A DNA stretch of 64,000 bases from Paenibacillus oleatilyticus. GTDB lineage: Bacteria > Bacillota > Bacilli > Paenibacillales > NBRC-103111. The position numbers and the translations under genes are program-made. Below the pieces are notes generated by a model, which was not told where the DNA came from, did not search any database, and saw only the letters and a program-made list of their open reading frames with translations. The stretch covers positions 511,774-575,773 of the forward strand of contig NZ_JAHNZO010000001.1 of NCBI RefSeq assembly GCF_018998565.1, given 5' to 3'. Shown here piece after piece: positions 1 to 8,631 of this stretch. Each line of letters starts with the position of its first letter. The stretch's first letter is position 1.

Positions 1-437
1 TGGACAATTACCTCATCATTCAACGCCTTCGCTTCGGAAGCTCGTTTACCGTCGAGTATGACATCGACGACGGCCTGTCCGAGGCCGCCATTATGAAGTT
101 CATTCTCCAGCCGATCGTGGAAAACTCCTTGATCCACGGGCTCGACGGCGCGGAGCGCGAGGAAAAGAAGCTCGTCATTTCCGCCACAAGCGCGGACGGA
201 CAATTGCTGATCGCCGTTCAGGACAACGGCAAAGGGATGGACGAAGAGCAGCTTCGCCGCCTGCTCGATTCGAATTATCGCGGGAAGCACCGCTTGTCCA
301 ATATCGGAATACGCAACGTTCAGGAACGAATCCAGCTTAATTTCGGGACGAAATACGGGCTGTCGGTGGAAAGCCGGGAGGGCGAAGGCACCCGGGTCCT
401 GCTGACGATGCCGATGATCGGGGGAAATCAGGAGTGA
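1..437 (+). CDS. YesM-type sensor histidine kinase, C-terminal part (5' end outside window)
   Basis: The frame is open from the left edge (codons in register with base 3) and gives about 144 residues of the catalytic end of a membrane two-component kinase of the YesM (HPK7) type. Visible are the N box (QPIVENSLIHG), the G1 box (DNGKGMD), a G2-like turn (SNIGIRNVQERI) and the closing strand EGTRVLLTMP of an HATPase_c domain. The sensor and transmembrane part lies off the window. The stop overlaps the GTG start of the response regulator at 434, so the two are translationally coupled. With the sugar ABC importer and glycosidase downstream, it probably senses an extracellular saccharide; the ligand is inference. 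Confidence 0.93.
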   Translation, partial: DNYLIIQRLRFGSSFTVEYDIDDGLSEAAIMKFILQPIVENSLIHGLDGAEREEKKLVISATSADGQLLIAVQDNGKGMDEEQLRRLLDSNYRGKHRLSNIGIRNVQERIQLNFGTKYGLSVESREGEGTRVLLTMPMIGGNQE

Positions 438-2041
438 AGGTCATGATCGTAGACGATGAAAAAATGCTCCGCATCGGGCTCAACATGATGATTCCGTGGG
501 AGGAGCACGGCTACGAGCTGTGCGGCGGGGCGGAGGACGGGCTGGCGGCGCTCGGCATGATCGACCGGTTGGACCCGGATATCGTCATCACCGATCTGCG
601 GATGCCGCGGATGGACGGGCTTGAGCTGATTCAGGAGCTGCAAAGCCGCCCCGGGTTTCGCGGCAAAATCATCGCTCTGAGCAACTACGACGAGTACGCA
701 CTGGTACGCGAGGCGCTGAAGCTCGGCGCGCTTGACTACTTGCTGAAGGTGACCCTGAAAGCGGAGGAACTGCTCGCCGTGCTCGGCAAAACCCGCGAGC
801 TCATCCTCACCGAGTGCCAGGAGAGAGAAGCAGACCGGATCAAGACGGAAGCGGTGATGGAAGGCTACCGGCTATCGAAAAACCGCTTTTTCCAGGAACT
901 GATCCATGGCGAACCGCTGTCTGATAGCGAGCTGATACGACAATCGAGCAGTCTCAAGATCGAGCCCGGCGAGCGGCCGCTGTTCCTGCTGTACCTGCAC
1001 GTCGACCGGTATGACCGGAACAAATGGAGCCAAAAGCAGCTGATGTCATTCTCCATACGCAACATCGTATCCGAGCTGATGACCGGCCTGCCCGTGGGCG
1101 AGTTTGCGGAAATTGCCGGCCGCGAGTACATGGTGCTGCTCTCCGGACAAGGACGGTACGCCTCCGGGAGCAGCAAAATACAGCTTGCCAAGCAGATCGC
1201 GGACATGCTGCGGATGTACTTGAATATGGAGGTTAACCTCGTCGTCAGCGAACCATTCACCGGGCTGCGTCACGCAAGCGGAGCTTACCGCGCCTGCAAG
1301 CGGGCGGCGGGCATCCGCTTCTACCTTCCGGCCCCGGTCGTTATGCATGCCGAGGAGACCGGCTGCCACGAAGGTTCACTTCCTCCGCCTATCGTACGGC
1401 TGCAGGACGACATGATCGCGCGGATTCGTTCCGGCGAAACCGATGGCCTGCCCGCAGCGATGGAAGCCTTGCTGGAAGCGGCCGGAGAGGCGCGGCTTCA
1501 CCCTTCCCTGCTGGCGCGGAGCGCCTTGACGGTGATCGACTGCTGGGAGGCGGCCAGTGCGGGGACCGGCGGGAGCTGCGCTCTACCGGGGACGTACCGC
1601 GATTCGCTCACGCAAGCGGGAACCGCCGGTGAGTTCCGGGCCGCGTTCGCAGAGGCGCTGCGCTACCTTGAGCGCCACGCTCCTCCTCCCGCCGCGCGGA
1701 AATACCGCAAGGAAGTGTGCGAAATCATCGAATATTTGCTCCGGCATATCGACCGGAAAATTACGCTGGAGGCGGTCGCCCGGCACGTCAAATTGAATGA
1801 AAGCCACATGTCGCGCCTGTTCAAGAACGAGACCGGCCAAACGATCGTCGGCTACTTGAACGGGCTGCGCATGGAGCGGGCCAGAGAGCTGCTGAAAAAT
1901 CCCGACCTGAGCGTCAAAGCGGTCGCCGAACACGTCGGCATTCCGGACCCGTTTTATTTCAACCGCCTGTTCCGCAAGCTGTACGGCCTAAGCCCGACCG
2001 ATTACAAGAAGCAGGCGTTAAAAAATCAGAATTGTCCATAA
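434..2041 (+). CDS. YesN-type response regulator with AraC HTH domain
   Basis: 535 residues. The receiver domain (about 1-120) begins MKVMIVDDE and has the phosphoacceptor Asp54 in ITDLRMPRMDG, then the switch Ser (ALSNYDEYA) and the K of LLKVTLK. A long central region (about 130-420) of unassigned fold is typical of the YesN group. The C-terminal AraC domain (about 425-525) has two helix-turn-helix units, the second with the usual DPFYFNRLFRKLYGLSPTDYKK signature. The GTG start at 434 has GGGGGA nine bases upstream and restores the first beta strand; an ATG at 443 is an alternative. It is expected to activate the ABC importer and GH9 genes that follow. Confidence 0.93.
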   Translation: MKVMIVDDEKMLRIGLNMMIPWEEHGYELCGGAEDGLAALGMIDRLDPDIVITDLRMPRMDGLELIQELQSRPGFRGKIIALSNYDEYALVREALKLGALDYLLKVTLKAEELLAVLGKTRELILTECQEREADRIKTEAVMEGYRLSKNRFFQELIHGEPLSDSELIRQSSSLKIEPGERPLFLLYLHVDRYDRNKWSQKQLMSFSIRNIVSELMTGLPVGEFAEIAGREYMVLLSGQGRYASGSSKIQLAKQIADMLRMYLNMEVNLVVSEPFTGLRHASGAYRACKRAAGIRFYLPAPVVMHAEETGCHEGSLPPPIVRLQDDMIARIRSGETDGLPAAMEALLEAAGEARLHPSLLARSALTVIDCWEAASAGTGGSCALPGTYRDSLTQAGTAGEFRAAFAEALRYLERHAPPPAARKYRKEVCEIIEYLLRHIDRKITLEAVARHVKLNESHMSRLFKNETGQTIVGYLNGLRMERARELLKNPDLSVKAVAEHVGIPDPFYFNRLFRKLYGLSPTDYKKQALKNQNCP

Positions 2042-2120
2042 TCGTGCAAGGATCGTTCATTTCCATCCGCCCTTGCTTGCTTTACGATAAAATCATTATC
2101 CGCCAAGGGGGAAGCCGCCT

Positions 2121-3410
2121 ATGAAAAAGAAGCTTGCGGCCGTGCTGAACGTCTGCGCGGCAGTCGGTCTGCTCGCCGGATGCGCCGCATCGACGACGCC
2201 CGCCGCAACTGCGCCGGAAAAGAAAGAAGAAAGCCCGAAAAAAGAAAGCGTTTCCCTGAACGCCATCTTCATGAAGCAGGCGGGCTACAGCGAGGAAGCG
2301 ATCAAGGAAGCGGTCGACGCATTCATCAAAGCCAATCCCAACATTAAGGTCGAGGCCACCTTTGTGCCATACGAGGCGCTGGAGCAAAAAATTCTCGTCG
2401 GCGGAGGAAGCTACGACGTCATGCTGATCGATGCGCCGTGGACCGCCAAATTCGTCAAAGCGAATCTGCTGCTCGATGTAACGGGCAAAGTATCGGACGC
2501 CGAGCGCGGCGATATCTTCGAAGGCGCGCTGAGCGCGATGCGCGCCGACGGCAAGCTGTACGGCATGCCGTGGCTCAATGACGTCAAGTATTTGTTCTAC
2601 AACAAGGAAATGCTGGAGAAAGCGGGAATTGCCGAGGTGCCCAAGACGTGGGACGAACTGATCGCCGCGTCCAAAACGCTGAAAGAGAAAAAAATCGTCG
2701 AGCATCCGATCGTCTGGTCATGGAAGCAGGCGGAAGCCTTGTCGGTAGACTTCACAATGATCGCCGGCTCCTTCGGCGGCGAGTTTGTGAAGGACGGCAA
2801 GCCGACGATCCGGACGCCCGAGAACGTCGAAGCGCTCACGTTTATGCAAAAGTCGATCAAGGACGGGCTGACGAATCCGAGCTCCGTAGAATATTTGGAG
2901 GAGGATGTGCGAGGCGTATTTTCCAGCGGCAAAGCCGCCTTCGCCTTGAACTGGACTTACATGTACGACATGGCGAACGACCCGAAGGAGTCCAAGGTCG
3001 TAGGCAAGGTCGGCATCGCCGCCGTGCCCGGAACGGCCAAAAAGCCGAGCGCCACGACGAACGGAGGCATGGGGCTGGCAATCTCCAAGAAAAGCAAGCA
3101 TTCCGACGAGGCCTGGAAATTCATCCAGTTTCTGTCGTCGAAGGAGTTCCAGAAAAAACATGCCCAAAGCGCGCTGCCGATCTGGAAATCGCTATTCAAC
3201 GACAGCGCCGTCGTCGGCACGAACCCGCAGCTGATTGAAGTGTCCAAGAAGCAGTACGAGCATATCGTCAACCGCGCGCAAGTGCCGTGGTATGGCCAAT
3301 TTTCCACCGAGCTGCAGGTTTCCGTCCACCAGGCGCTGCTCGATAAAGCGACGCCGCAGAAGGCGCTCGACGACCTGCAGGCCAAAGTAGTCAAGGATAT
3401 CGCGAAATAA
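2121..3410 (+). CDS. ABC sugar transporter, extracellular solute-binding lipoprotein (family 1)
   Basis: 429 residues. The signal peptide ends in the lipobox LLAGC with Cys21 as the lipidated residue, followed by a low-complexity Ala/Pro/Lys linker and a type-1 solute-binding fold (MalE/UgpB class): FIKANPNIKVEATFVPYEAL, DVMLIDAPWTAKF, LYGMPWLNDVKYLFYNKEML, ALNWTYMYDM and GGMGLAISKKSKHSDEAWKF. It should capture an oligosaccharide outside the membrane and deliver it to the two permeases directly downstream. The AGGGGGA ribosome site precedes the ATG at 2121. No ATPase is encoded nearby, so a shared MsmX-like ATPase elsewhere is likely (inference from the family). Confidence 0.93.
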   Translation: MKKKLAAVLNVCAAVGLLAGCAASTTPAATAPEKKEESPKKESVSLNAIFMKQAGYSEEAIKEAVDAFIKANPNIKVEATFVPYEALEQKILVGGGSYDVMLIDAPWTAKFVKANLLLDVTGKVSDAERGDIFEGALSAMRADGKLYGMPWLNDVKYLFYNKEMLEKAGIAEVPKTWDELIAASKTLKEKKIVEHPIVWSWKQAEALSVDFTMIAGSFGGEFVKDGKPTIRTPENVEALTFMQKSIKDGLTNPSSVEYLEEDVRGVFSSGKAAFALNWTYMYDMANDPKESKVVGKVGIAAVPGTAKKPSATTNGGMGLAISKKSKHSDEAWKFIQFLSSKEFQKKHAQSALPIWKSLFNDSAVVGTNPQLIEVSKKQYEHIVNRAQVPWYGQFSTELQVSVHQALLDKATPQKALDDLQAKVVKDIAK

Positions 3411-3461
3411 TCCGTAACGGGGCGCTTCGCCGCCCCCTGCCTTGCCAAGGAGAGATGCTTT

Positions 3462-4349
3462 ATGAAAAAAAGAACCGGTGACCAAGCGTTCGGACTATTC
3501 AGCGTCGCTCCTGCCATCGTGCTGGTGTTCGGTATTGTCCTGCTTCCGCTGATCCAAACGCTGCTGTATAGCGTGCAGGACCGGAACCTGACCTCGTCCG
3601 GGTCGGGCGAGTTCGTCGGGTTGAGCAATTACGCCTCCGTCCTCGGCAATCCCGACGTCTGGTCGGCCTTCGGACGAACCGCTTATTTCGCGGCCGTCTC
3701 CATCGCGGCGGAGCTGCTGCTCGGTACGATGATCGCGCTGCTGCTCAACGAGAAATTCGCCGGCGTCCGCTTTTTGCGCTCCGTTATCATCCTGCCCTGG
3801 GCCGTACCGACCATCGTCAACGGCGCGATGTGGAAATGGATTTACCACCCGGAGTACGGGGCGCTGAACGCTCTGCTGACCCAGCTTCATCTCATCGATG
3901 CGTATCGGCCGTGGCTCAGCAGCCCTTGGACGGCCATGAACATGGTAATCCTCGCCGACGTGTGGAAAATGACGCCGTTCGTCGCCATCTTCATCCTAGC
4001 CTCCCTGCAGCTTACGAACAAAAGCGTCTACGAGGCGGCGAATATCGACGGCGCCGGCCTGCTGCGCAGATTCGCCGTCCTTACGCTGCCGTATCTGAAA
4101 TCGACGTTCCTGTTCCTGATCGTCATGCGGACGATGGAAACATTCAAGGTGTTCGACCTGATCTTCGTTCTGACCCAAGGCGGACCCGCTAACGGAACGA
4201 TGGTCGTTAACTATATGACCTACATCAAAGCGTTCACCAGCCTCCAGTTTTCCGAAGGGGCGACGCTGTCCTACCTGATCGCCGCTTTCATCGCTCTGCT
4301 GACGTTCGCTTACGTGAAAGGGTTCGGCACCGGGGAGGCGAAGACATGA
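3462..4349 (+). CDS. ABC sugar transporter permease (MalF/UgpA class)
   Basis: 295 residues with about six membrane segments, starting after a short cytoplasmic N-terminus (KKRTGDQAFGLFSVAPAIVLV). The cytoplasmic EAA loop that contacts the ATPase is visible at about 190-210 (YEAANIDGAGLLRRFAVLTLPYLKS). AAGGAG stands eight bases before the ATG. The gene lies 51 bases after the binding-protein gene and overlaps the second permease by four bases (ATGA), so the three form one transcript and one heteromeric channel. Confidence 0.93.
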   Translation: MKKRTGDQAFGLFSVAPAIVLVFGIVLLPLIQTLLYSVQDRNLTSSGSGEFVGLSNYASVLGNPDVWSAFGRTAYFAAVSIAAELLLGTMIALLLNEKFAGVRFLRSVIILPWAVPTIVNGAMWKWIYHPEYGALNALLTQLHLIDAYRPWLSSPWTAMNMVILADVWKMTPFVAIFILASLQLTNKSVYEAANIDGAGLLRRFAVLTLPYLKSTFLFLIVMRTMETFKVFDLIFVLTQGGPANGTMVVNYMTYIKAFTSLQFSEGATLSYLIAAFIALLTFAYVKGFGTGEAKT

Positions 4350-5191
4350 AATCGCGCACGCTGACTTTCGTCCAGTATGCGTTCGGACTGGCCGTCGCCT
4401 TCTGTACGCTGGCTCCCTTCGCATGGCTGGTGCTGTCCAGCATTTCGTATCAGGTCGATCTGCAGAGCGTCCCGCTGCGCTGGATACCGGAGCGGGTGAC
4501 GCTTGCACGGTATAGCGATATTTTCACGAATCCGGACAACGATATGGCCTACGCCTTCCGCATTTCGATGAAGAACAGCTTGCTCGTAGCCGCCTTTGTT
4601 ACCTTGATCGCACTGATCGTGGGGGGATTGGCCGCTCATGCTTTCGCAAAGTACCGCTTTACCTTCCGACAGCCGCTCATTTACTTGTTTTTGTTCACGT
4701 ACATGATTCCTTCCATCGTAATCGTCATCCCCTTATATATGATAGTGGACCAACTGGGCCTGCTCGACTCCAAAGCGACGCTCGTACTGTTGAATTTGTC
4801 GTTCGCGATCCCGTTCGTCATCTGGATTATGCAGAGCTACTTCAAGCAATTGTCCCACGAGTTCTACGAAGCCGCCGCACTGGACGGGTGTACCCGGCTG
4901 CAAACGCTCCGGCTGGTCGTCGTACCGATGGTCAGACCCGGCATCGTCGCTACCCTGATCTTCGTGTTCCTGCTGTCCTGGGACGATTTCTTCTTCGGCC
5001 TGCTGTTCACCTCCACGCTCGACTCCAAGACGATCTCCGTCGCCATCTCGGAGTTCAGCGGCAAGCATGCGGTCGATTTCGGCATGGTGGCCACCGGCGG
5101 CGTCGTCGCTTCCATCCCTCCGCTGCTCATTGCTATCTTCCTGCAGCGTTTTCTCGTTCACGGCATGACGGCCGGAGGGGTCAAGGAGTAA
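4346..5191 (+). CDS. ABC sugar transporter permease (MalG/UgpE class)
   Basis: 281 residues and six predicted membrane segments. The EAA loop appears as YEAAALDGCTRLQTLRLVVVPM at about 172-193, where the last segment turns back to the cytoplasm, and the C-terminus ends in a typical FLQRFLVHGMTAGGVKE. The ATG overlaps the stop of the preceding permease. Together they make the membrane channel for the binding protein encoded at 2121. The gene is followed after 44 bases by the secreted GH9 glycosidase, suggesting that the products of that enzyme are what is imported. Confidence 0.93.
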   Translation: MKSRTLTFVQYAFGLAVAFCTLAPFAWLVLSSISYQVDLQSVPLRWIPERVTLARYSDIFTNPDNDMAYAFRISMKNSLLVAAFVTLIALIVGGLAAHAFAKYRFTFRQPLIYLFLFTYMIPSIVIVIPLYMIVDQLGLLDSKATLVLLNLSFAIPFVIWIMQSYFKQLSHEFYEAAALDGCTRLQTLRLVVVPMVRPGIVATLIFVFLLSWDDFFFGLLFTSTLDSKTISVAISEFSGKHAVDFGMVATGGVVASIPPLLIAIFLQRFLVHGMTAGGVKE

Positions 5192-5235
5192 CGGCACGCC
5201 GTTGCTTACACAACAACAATAAAGGAGGCTGTTTC

Positions 5236-7431
5236 ATGAGAAAGCGAATCATGATGCTGGTCCTGAGCTGTCTGATCGTGCTGTCGGCGTTCGCGGCGTC
5301 CCCCGCCCCGTCGCACGCCGCGGCCAATGCGATCCGCGTCAATCAAGTCGGCTACGAGAAAACGTATCCGAAAACCGCCGTCGTCGATTGGTCGTCCTCA
5401 GGCGCCAAGCCGACATCGTTTGAGCTGATCGACGCGTCCACTTCACAGTCCGTCTTTCAAGGCGCCATCGCCGCCACGGATTGGAAAAGCATGACTTCGT
5501 GGTACAGTGACCGGGTATTTGCCAAGCTCGATTTCACCGCGTTCCGGACGCCCGGCACATACAAAATCAGAATCGTTCAGGGCGGCACGGTTACATCTCC
5601 GGCCTTCGACATCGACGATGCCCTTCTGTTCAAAAAGACGTTCGGCCCGGCGCTCGATTATTTCTTCAAAAGCCGCAACGCCGGCGCCGTTTGGAACGCC
5701 GACGCCAAAGCGAAGCTGTATGGCAGCAATCCCGCCCAGACCCGCGACGTGCGTGGCGGCTGGTACGATGCTTCGGGCGATATCTCCAAATATTTGAGCC
5801 ATCTCCAGTACACCAACTTTATGACCCCGCAGCAAACGCCCCTTGTCGTCTGGGCGATGAGCTACATCCGCGACCGCTACCCGGCGCAGCTCGATGCGAT
5901 CGGCAAGAAGGCCGCGCTGGAGCAAGAAGCCGCCTTCGGCGCCGATTTCCTCGTCCGCATGAAGGCGAACAATCCGTACTTCTACGTTACCGTGTTCGAC
6001 AACTGGACAGGCGATTTGTCCAAGCGGTATGTGGCCGCCTACTCCAACAGCACGGGCGACAAGTCGGCCAATTACCAGGCCGCCTTCCGCGAAGGCGGCG
6101 GCATGGCGATCGCAGCGCTGGCAGCCAGCGCCAGACTCGGCTTGTCGGGAGAGTTCACCAGCGCCGACTATTTGAACGCGGCCGTCAGCGCCTACGCACA
6201 TCTGAAGACGAACAACACCAGCTATACCGATAACGGGGTCGAAAATATTATCGACGACTACTGCGCGCTGATCGCGGCTACCGAATTGTACAAAGCGACG
6301 AATAACCAGACTTACCTGGCCGACGCCCGCGCCCGGGCCGCGAGCATCGTGGGCCGGCAGGACACGGAAGGCTGGTATTACGCGGACGGCGGCTCGCGCC
6401 CGTATTACCATGCGGCGGAGGCGGGAATGCCCGCGCTGGCGCTGGCTCTCTATGCACAGACGGATACGGCGGCTTCGCAGACGATGAATATCGATTCGAT
6501 CAAAAATTACATTAACCATCTGATCGCCATTACCGGCGAAGCTCCGAACGGCTTCGGCCTGTCCAGACAAGTAACCAAGCACAACGGCAAGCTCCTCAAA
6601 GATTTCTTCATCCCGCGGCAGAACGAATCGAATTATTGGTGGCAGGGGGAAAATGCGCGGCTGTCGTCCTTGTCGGCCATGTCGCTGATCGGGGGGAAAT
6701 ACGCCTTCGCAGGCAGCGCGAATTTGCCGGACACGTACCGGACCTATTACGCGGATCAATTGGATTGGATTCTCGGGAAAAACCCGTACGGCATCTCGAT
6801 GCTGCGAGGCTTCGGGACGAATCACCCGGATTACGGCAGCACGAAGTACGGCCATACGGACCTCGACGGCGGGATCAGCAACGGCATCCATTCCAAAAAC
6901 AACGACGGCTCCGGGATCGATTTCATCCAATCCGGCGGCGAGAAATGGCGCAGCCTGGAACAGTGGATTCCCCACGCCGCCTGGTATATGCTCGCCATTA
7001 CGTCCATCCTTGACGAGGTGCCTGTCACGCCTCCGCCGACAGGCGGCAATCTGGCGCTCGGCAAGCCGGCTGTCGCCAGCTCCGTCGAAAGCGCAGGCTT
7101 CGAAGCGTCCAAAGCGGTGGACGGCAACGGCAGCACGCGGTGGGCCAGCGTGGAAGGGAAGGACCCACAATGGATCTATGTCGATCTCGGCTCGTCCAAA
7201 GCCGTCAGTAAAGTCAAGCTGAAATGGGAAGCCGCCTACGCGTTGGCGTACAAAATTCAAGTGTCGGATAACGCAACCGATTGGACGGACGTCTATACGA
7301 CGACAAGCGGCAGCGGCGGAACGGACGAAGTCACGTTCGCCTCGCAGAATGCAAGGTATGTCCGGGTACTCGGCACCGCGCGCGGCACGGCCTACGGGTA
7401 TTCGCTGTTCGAATTCGAGGTGTATTCATGA
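5236..7431 (+). CDS. Secreted glycoside hydrolase family 9 enzyme with C-terminal F5/8 (CBM32-like) domain
   Basis: 731 residues. Start chosen at ATG 5236, seven bases after AAAGGAGG; the frame extends further upstream only through the permease gene. A signal peptide (ending near SPAPSHAAA) is followed by an Ig-like CelD_N domain (about 30-120, IRVNQVGYEKTYPKTAVV), the GH9 alpha-barrel (about 130-590) and a coagulation-factor 5/8 type C module (about 600-731, NLALGKPAVASSVES to the final FEFEVYS). The nucleophile-side motif reads GGWYDASGDISKY, one residue longer than the usual DAGD. The likely proton-donor Glu is in RSLEQWIPHAAWYML. It cleaves a beta-linked glycan outside the cell; the exact substrate cannot be read from sequence. 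Confidence 0.88.
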   Translation: MRKRIMMLVLSCLIVLSAFAASPAPSHAAANAIRVNQVGYEKTYPKTAVVDWSSSGAKPTSFELIDASTSQSVFQGAIAATDWKSMTSWYSDRVFAKLDFTAFRTPGTYKIRIVQGGTVTSPAFDIDDALLFKKTFGPALDYFFKSRNAGAVWNADAKAKLYGSNPAQTRDVRGGWYDASGDISKYLSHLQYTNFMTPQQTPLVVWAMSYIRDRYPAQLDAIGKKAALEQEAAFGADFLVRMKANNPYFYVTVFDNWTGDLSKRYVAAYSNSTGDKSANYQAAFREGGGMAIAALAASARLGLSGEFTSADYLNAAVSAYAHLKTNNTSYTDNGVENIIDDYCALIAATELYKATNNQTYLADARARAASIVGRQDTEGWYYADGGSRPYYHAAEAGMPALALALYAQTDTAASQTMNIDSIKNYINHLIAITGEAPNGFGLSRQVTKHNGKLLKDFFIPRQNESNYWWQGENARLSSLSAMSLIGGKYAFAGSANLPDTYRTYYADQLDWILGKNPYGISMLRGFGTNHPDYGSTKYGHTDLDGGISNGIHSKNNDGSGIDFIQSGGEKWRSLEQWIPHAAWYMLAITSILDEVPVTPPPTGGNLALGKPAVASSVESAGFEASKAVDGNGSTRWASVEGKDPQWIYVDLGSSKAVSKVKLKWEAAYALAYKIQVSDNATDWTDVYTTTSGSGGTDEVTFASQNARYVRVLGTARGTAYGYSLFEFEVYS

Positions 7432-7451
7432 AATAACAGACAAACTTTCCT

Positions 7452-7490
7452 CCCTCGGGCCTGCCGGTACGACTGCCCGAGGGGCCCCTT
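7452..7490 (+). terminator. Hairpin after the GH9 gene
   Basis: Arms CCCTCGGGC (7452-7460) and GCCCGAGGG (7475-7483) form a perfect nine-pair GC stem followed by CCCCTTT. It sits between the plus-strand GH9 stop and the convergent minus-strand gerC stop, so it may serve both directions. The T run is short. Confidence 0.55.
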
Positions 7491-7515
7491 TCCACCCCGC
7501 TGAGAGCCGCATCCA

Positions 7516-8631
7516 TCACTTGATGGCCCCGCTGCTCTTGAGCGTCAGCTTGACTTTGACGTTCACGTCCGCTTTTGCGAACACGTCTCCCCATTGCTGC
7601 TGCACTTGTCTATAGGCCTTATACTGATGGGCCCGGGCATAGATGCCAAAACCGACCGGATCGAGCTGCTGACTCTGGAATTTTTTTACCAGATCCGAGA
7701 ATTGCTTCTCCAGCTGTTTTTCAATCATAGCTTCCAGTTCCCCTCCTTTTTTGGCAAAATCAAAAGGGAACAGTCTTTGTGTCAAAGCTCCCGACAAATG
7801 GATGCCGACATCAAAACGAAACTTCCCTTGATTGTAAGCCGTTCTGATCTTGACCTTCTCGGTGCCTGCGTTGAAGCTGACAATATCCGATGCGAAAACA
7901 CCGCTTTTCCGCTCGTTCGGAACATGGATACTGAAAGGAACTTCTTCTACCGTACGCCGCTGCAGAATGAGCAGCAAGGAGCTTTCCTGTTGATTCAGCG
8001 AGCCCTTGTATTTGCCCTTGTTATCCAGCAGCGCCGTACCCCTCACCTCGAACTCCTTGTCCAATTTAAGCTCGGAAATGGAAATGGTCATGCCTTTCTC
8101 ATACTTCTGATCGAGCAGCTTTTGAATCGTCGTCCGGACGGTGAAATTTCGCCGGTTATTTTTATCGAGCAACCTGGTCAGATGAAGGGAAAGCCGCGGT
8201 TTGTCGTTAGGATAATGGTGAATCACATCGGATACACGCCCGTCCACAAGCACGACCTTCGCATTGACGGTTTGCTTCCCGTCCCGGAAAAAGACATCCA
8301 TCAAGGGAAACCAATCTGCCTGCTCCGTCAAGCGCTTGCCAAGAAGCAGCACTTGCGACTTCCCTCCGACGGTAAGGGCCGTCACGACGGAATCGAATTT
8401 GTTTCTGGCCACGCGGACTGTTTTGGACCGGAATTCGTAGGCTTCATTTTTTTTCTTCGCTTCTTTACTGAACACGGGAGCGGCCATATAAACCATCAAG
8501 TTCTTCTTCTCGTCCAAGTCGAGGCCTATCGATAACCCGAGCGTCAAATCCTCGATATTCGTCTGATCCCAACATCCGGGCAGTATCGCTATGCAGACGG
8601 CCAATGCTGCCGACCGTATCCATCGCTTCAT
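7516..8631 (-). CDS. Ger(x)C family spore germination lipoprotein (second gerC of the operon)
   Basis: 371 residues. Start chosen at ATG 8631 (MKRWIRSAALAV), which has a GGAGG site and gives a proper signal peptide with the lipobox ILPGCWDQ; the open frame runs further upstream without coding signs. The body carries the GerC hallmarks DQTNIEDLTLGLSIGLD, GKRLTEQ and a C-terminal domain ending in YKAYRQVQQQWGDVFAKADVNVKVK. It is the lipid-anchored C subunit of a germinant receptor in the spore inner membrane. It overlaps the upstream gerB by four bases and is the last gene of the five-gene operon. Confidence 0.93.
   Translation of the reverse strand: MKRWIRSAALAVCIAILPGCWDQTNIEDLTLGLSIGLDLDEKKNLMVYMAAPVFSKEAKKKNEAYEFRSKTVRVARNKFDSVVTALTVGGKSQVLLLGKRLTEQADWFPLMDVFFRDGKQTVNAKVVLVDGRVSDVIHHYPNDKPRLSLHLTRLLDKNNRRNFTVRTTIQKLLDQKYEKGMTISISELKLDKEFEVRGTALLDNKGKYKGSLNQQESSLLLILQRRTVEEVPFSIHVPNERKSGVFASDIVSFNAGTEKVKIRTAYNQGKFRFDVGIHLSGALTQRLFPFDFAKKGGELEAMIEKQLEKQFSDLVKKFQSQQLDPVGFGIYARAHQYKAYRQVQQQWGDVFAKADVNVKVKLTLKSSGAIK

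Noticed and set aside
4888-5235. Upstream extension of the GH9 frame
   Set aside because: It overlaps the permease gene and is Arg-rich shadow; a strong ribosome site and signal peptide mark ATG 5236.
5443-7260. A 605-codon open frame antisense to the GH9 gene
   Set aside because: It has no ribosome site and its residues show the Arg/Gly/Val-rich pattern of a GC-rich antisense frame; the sense frame has all GH9 motifs.
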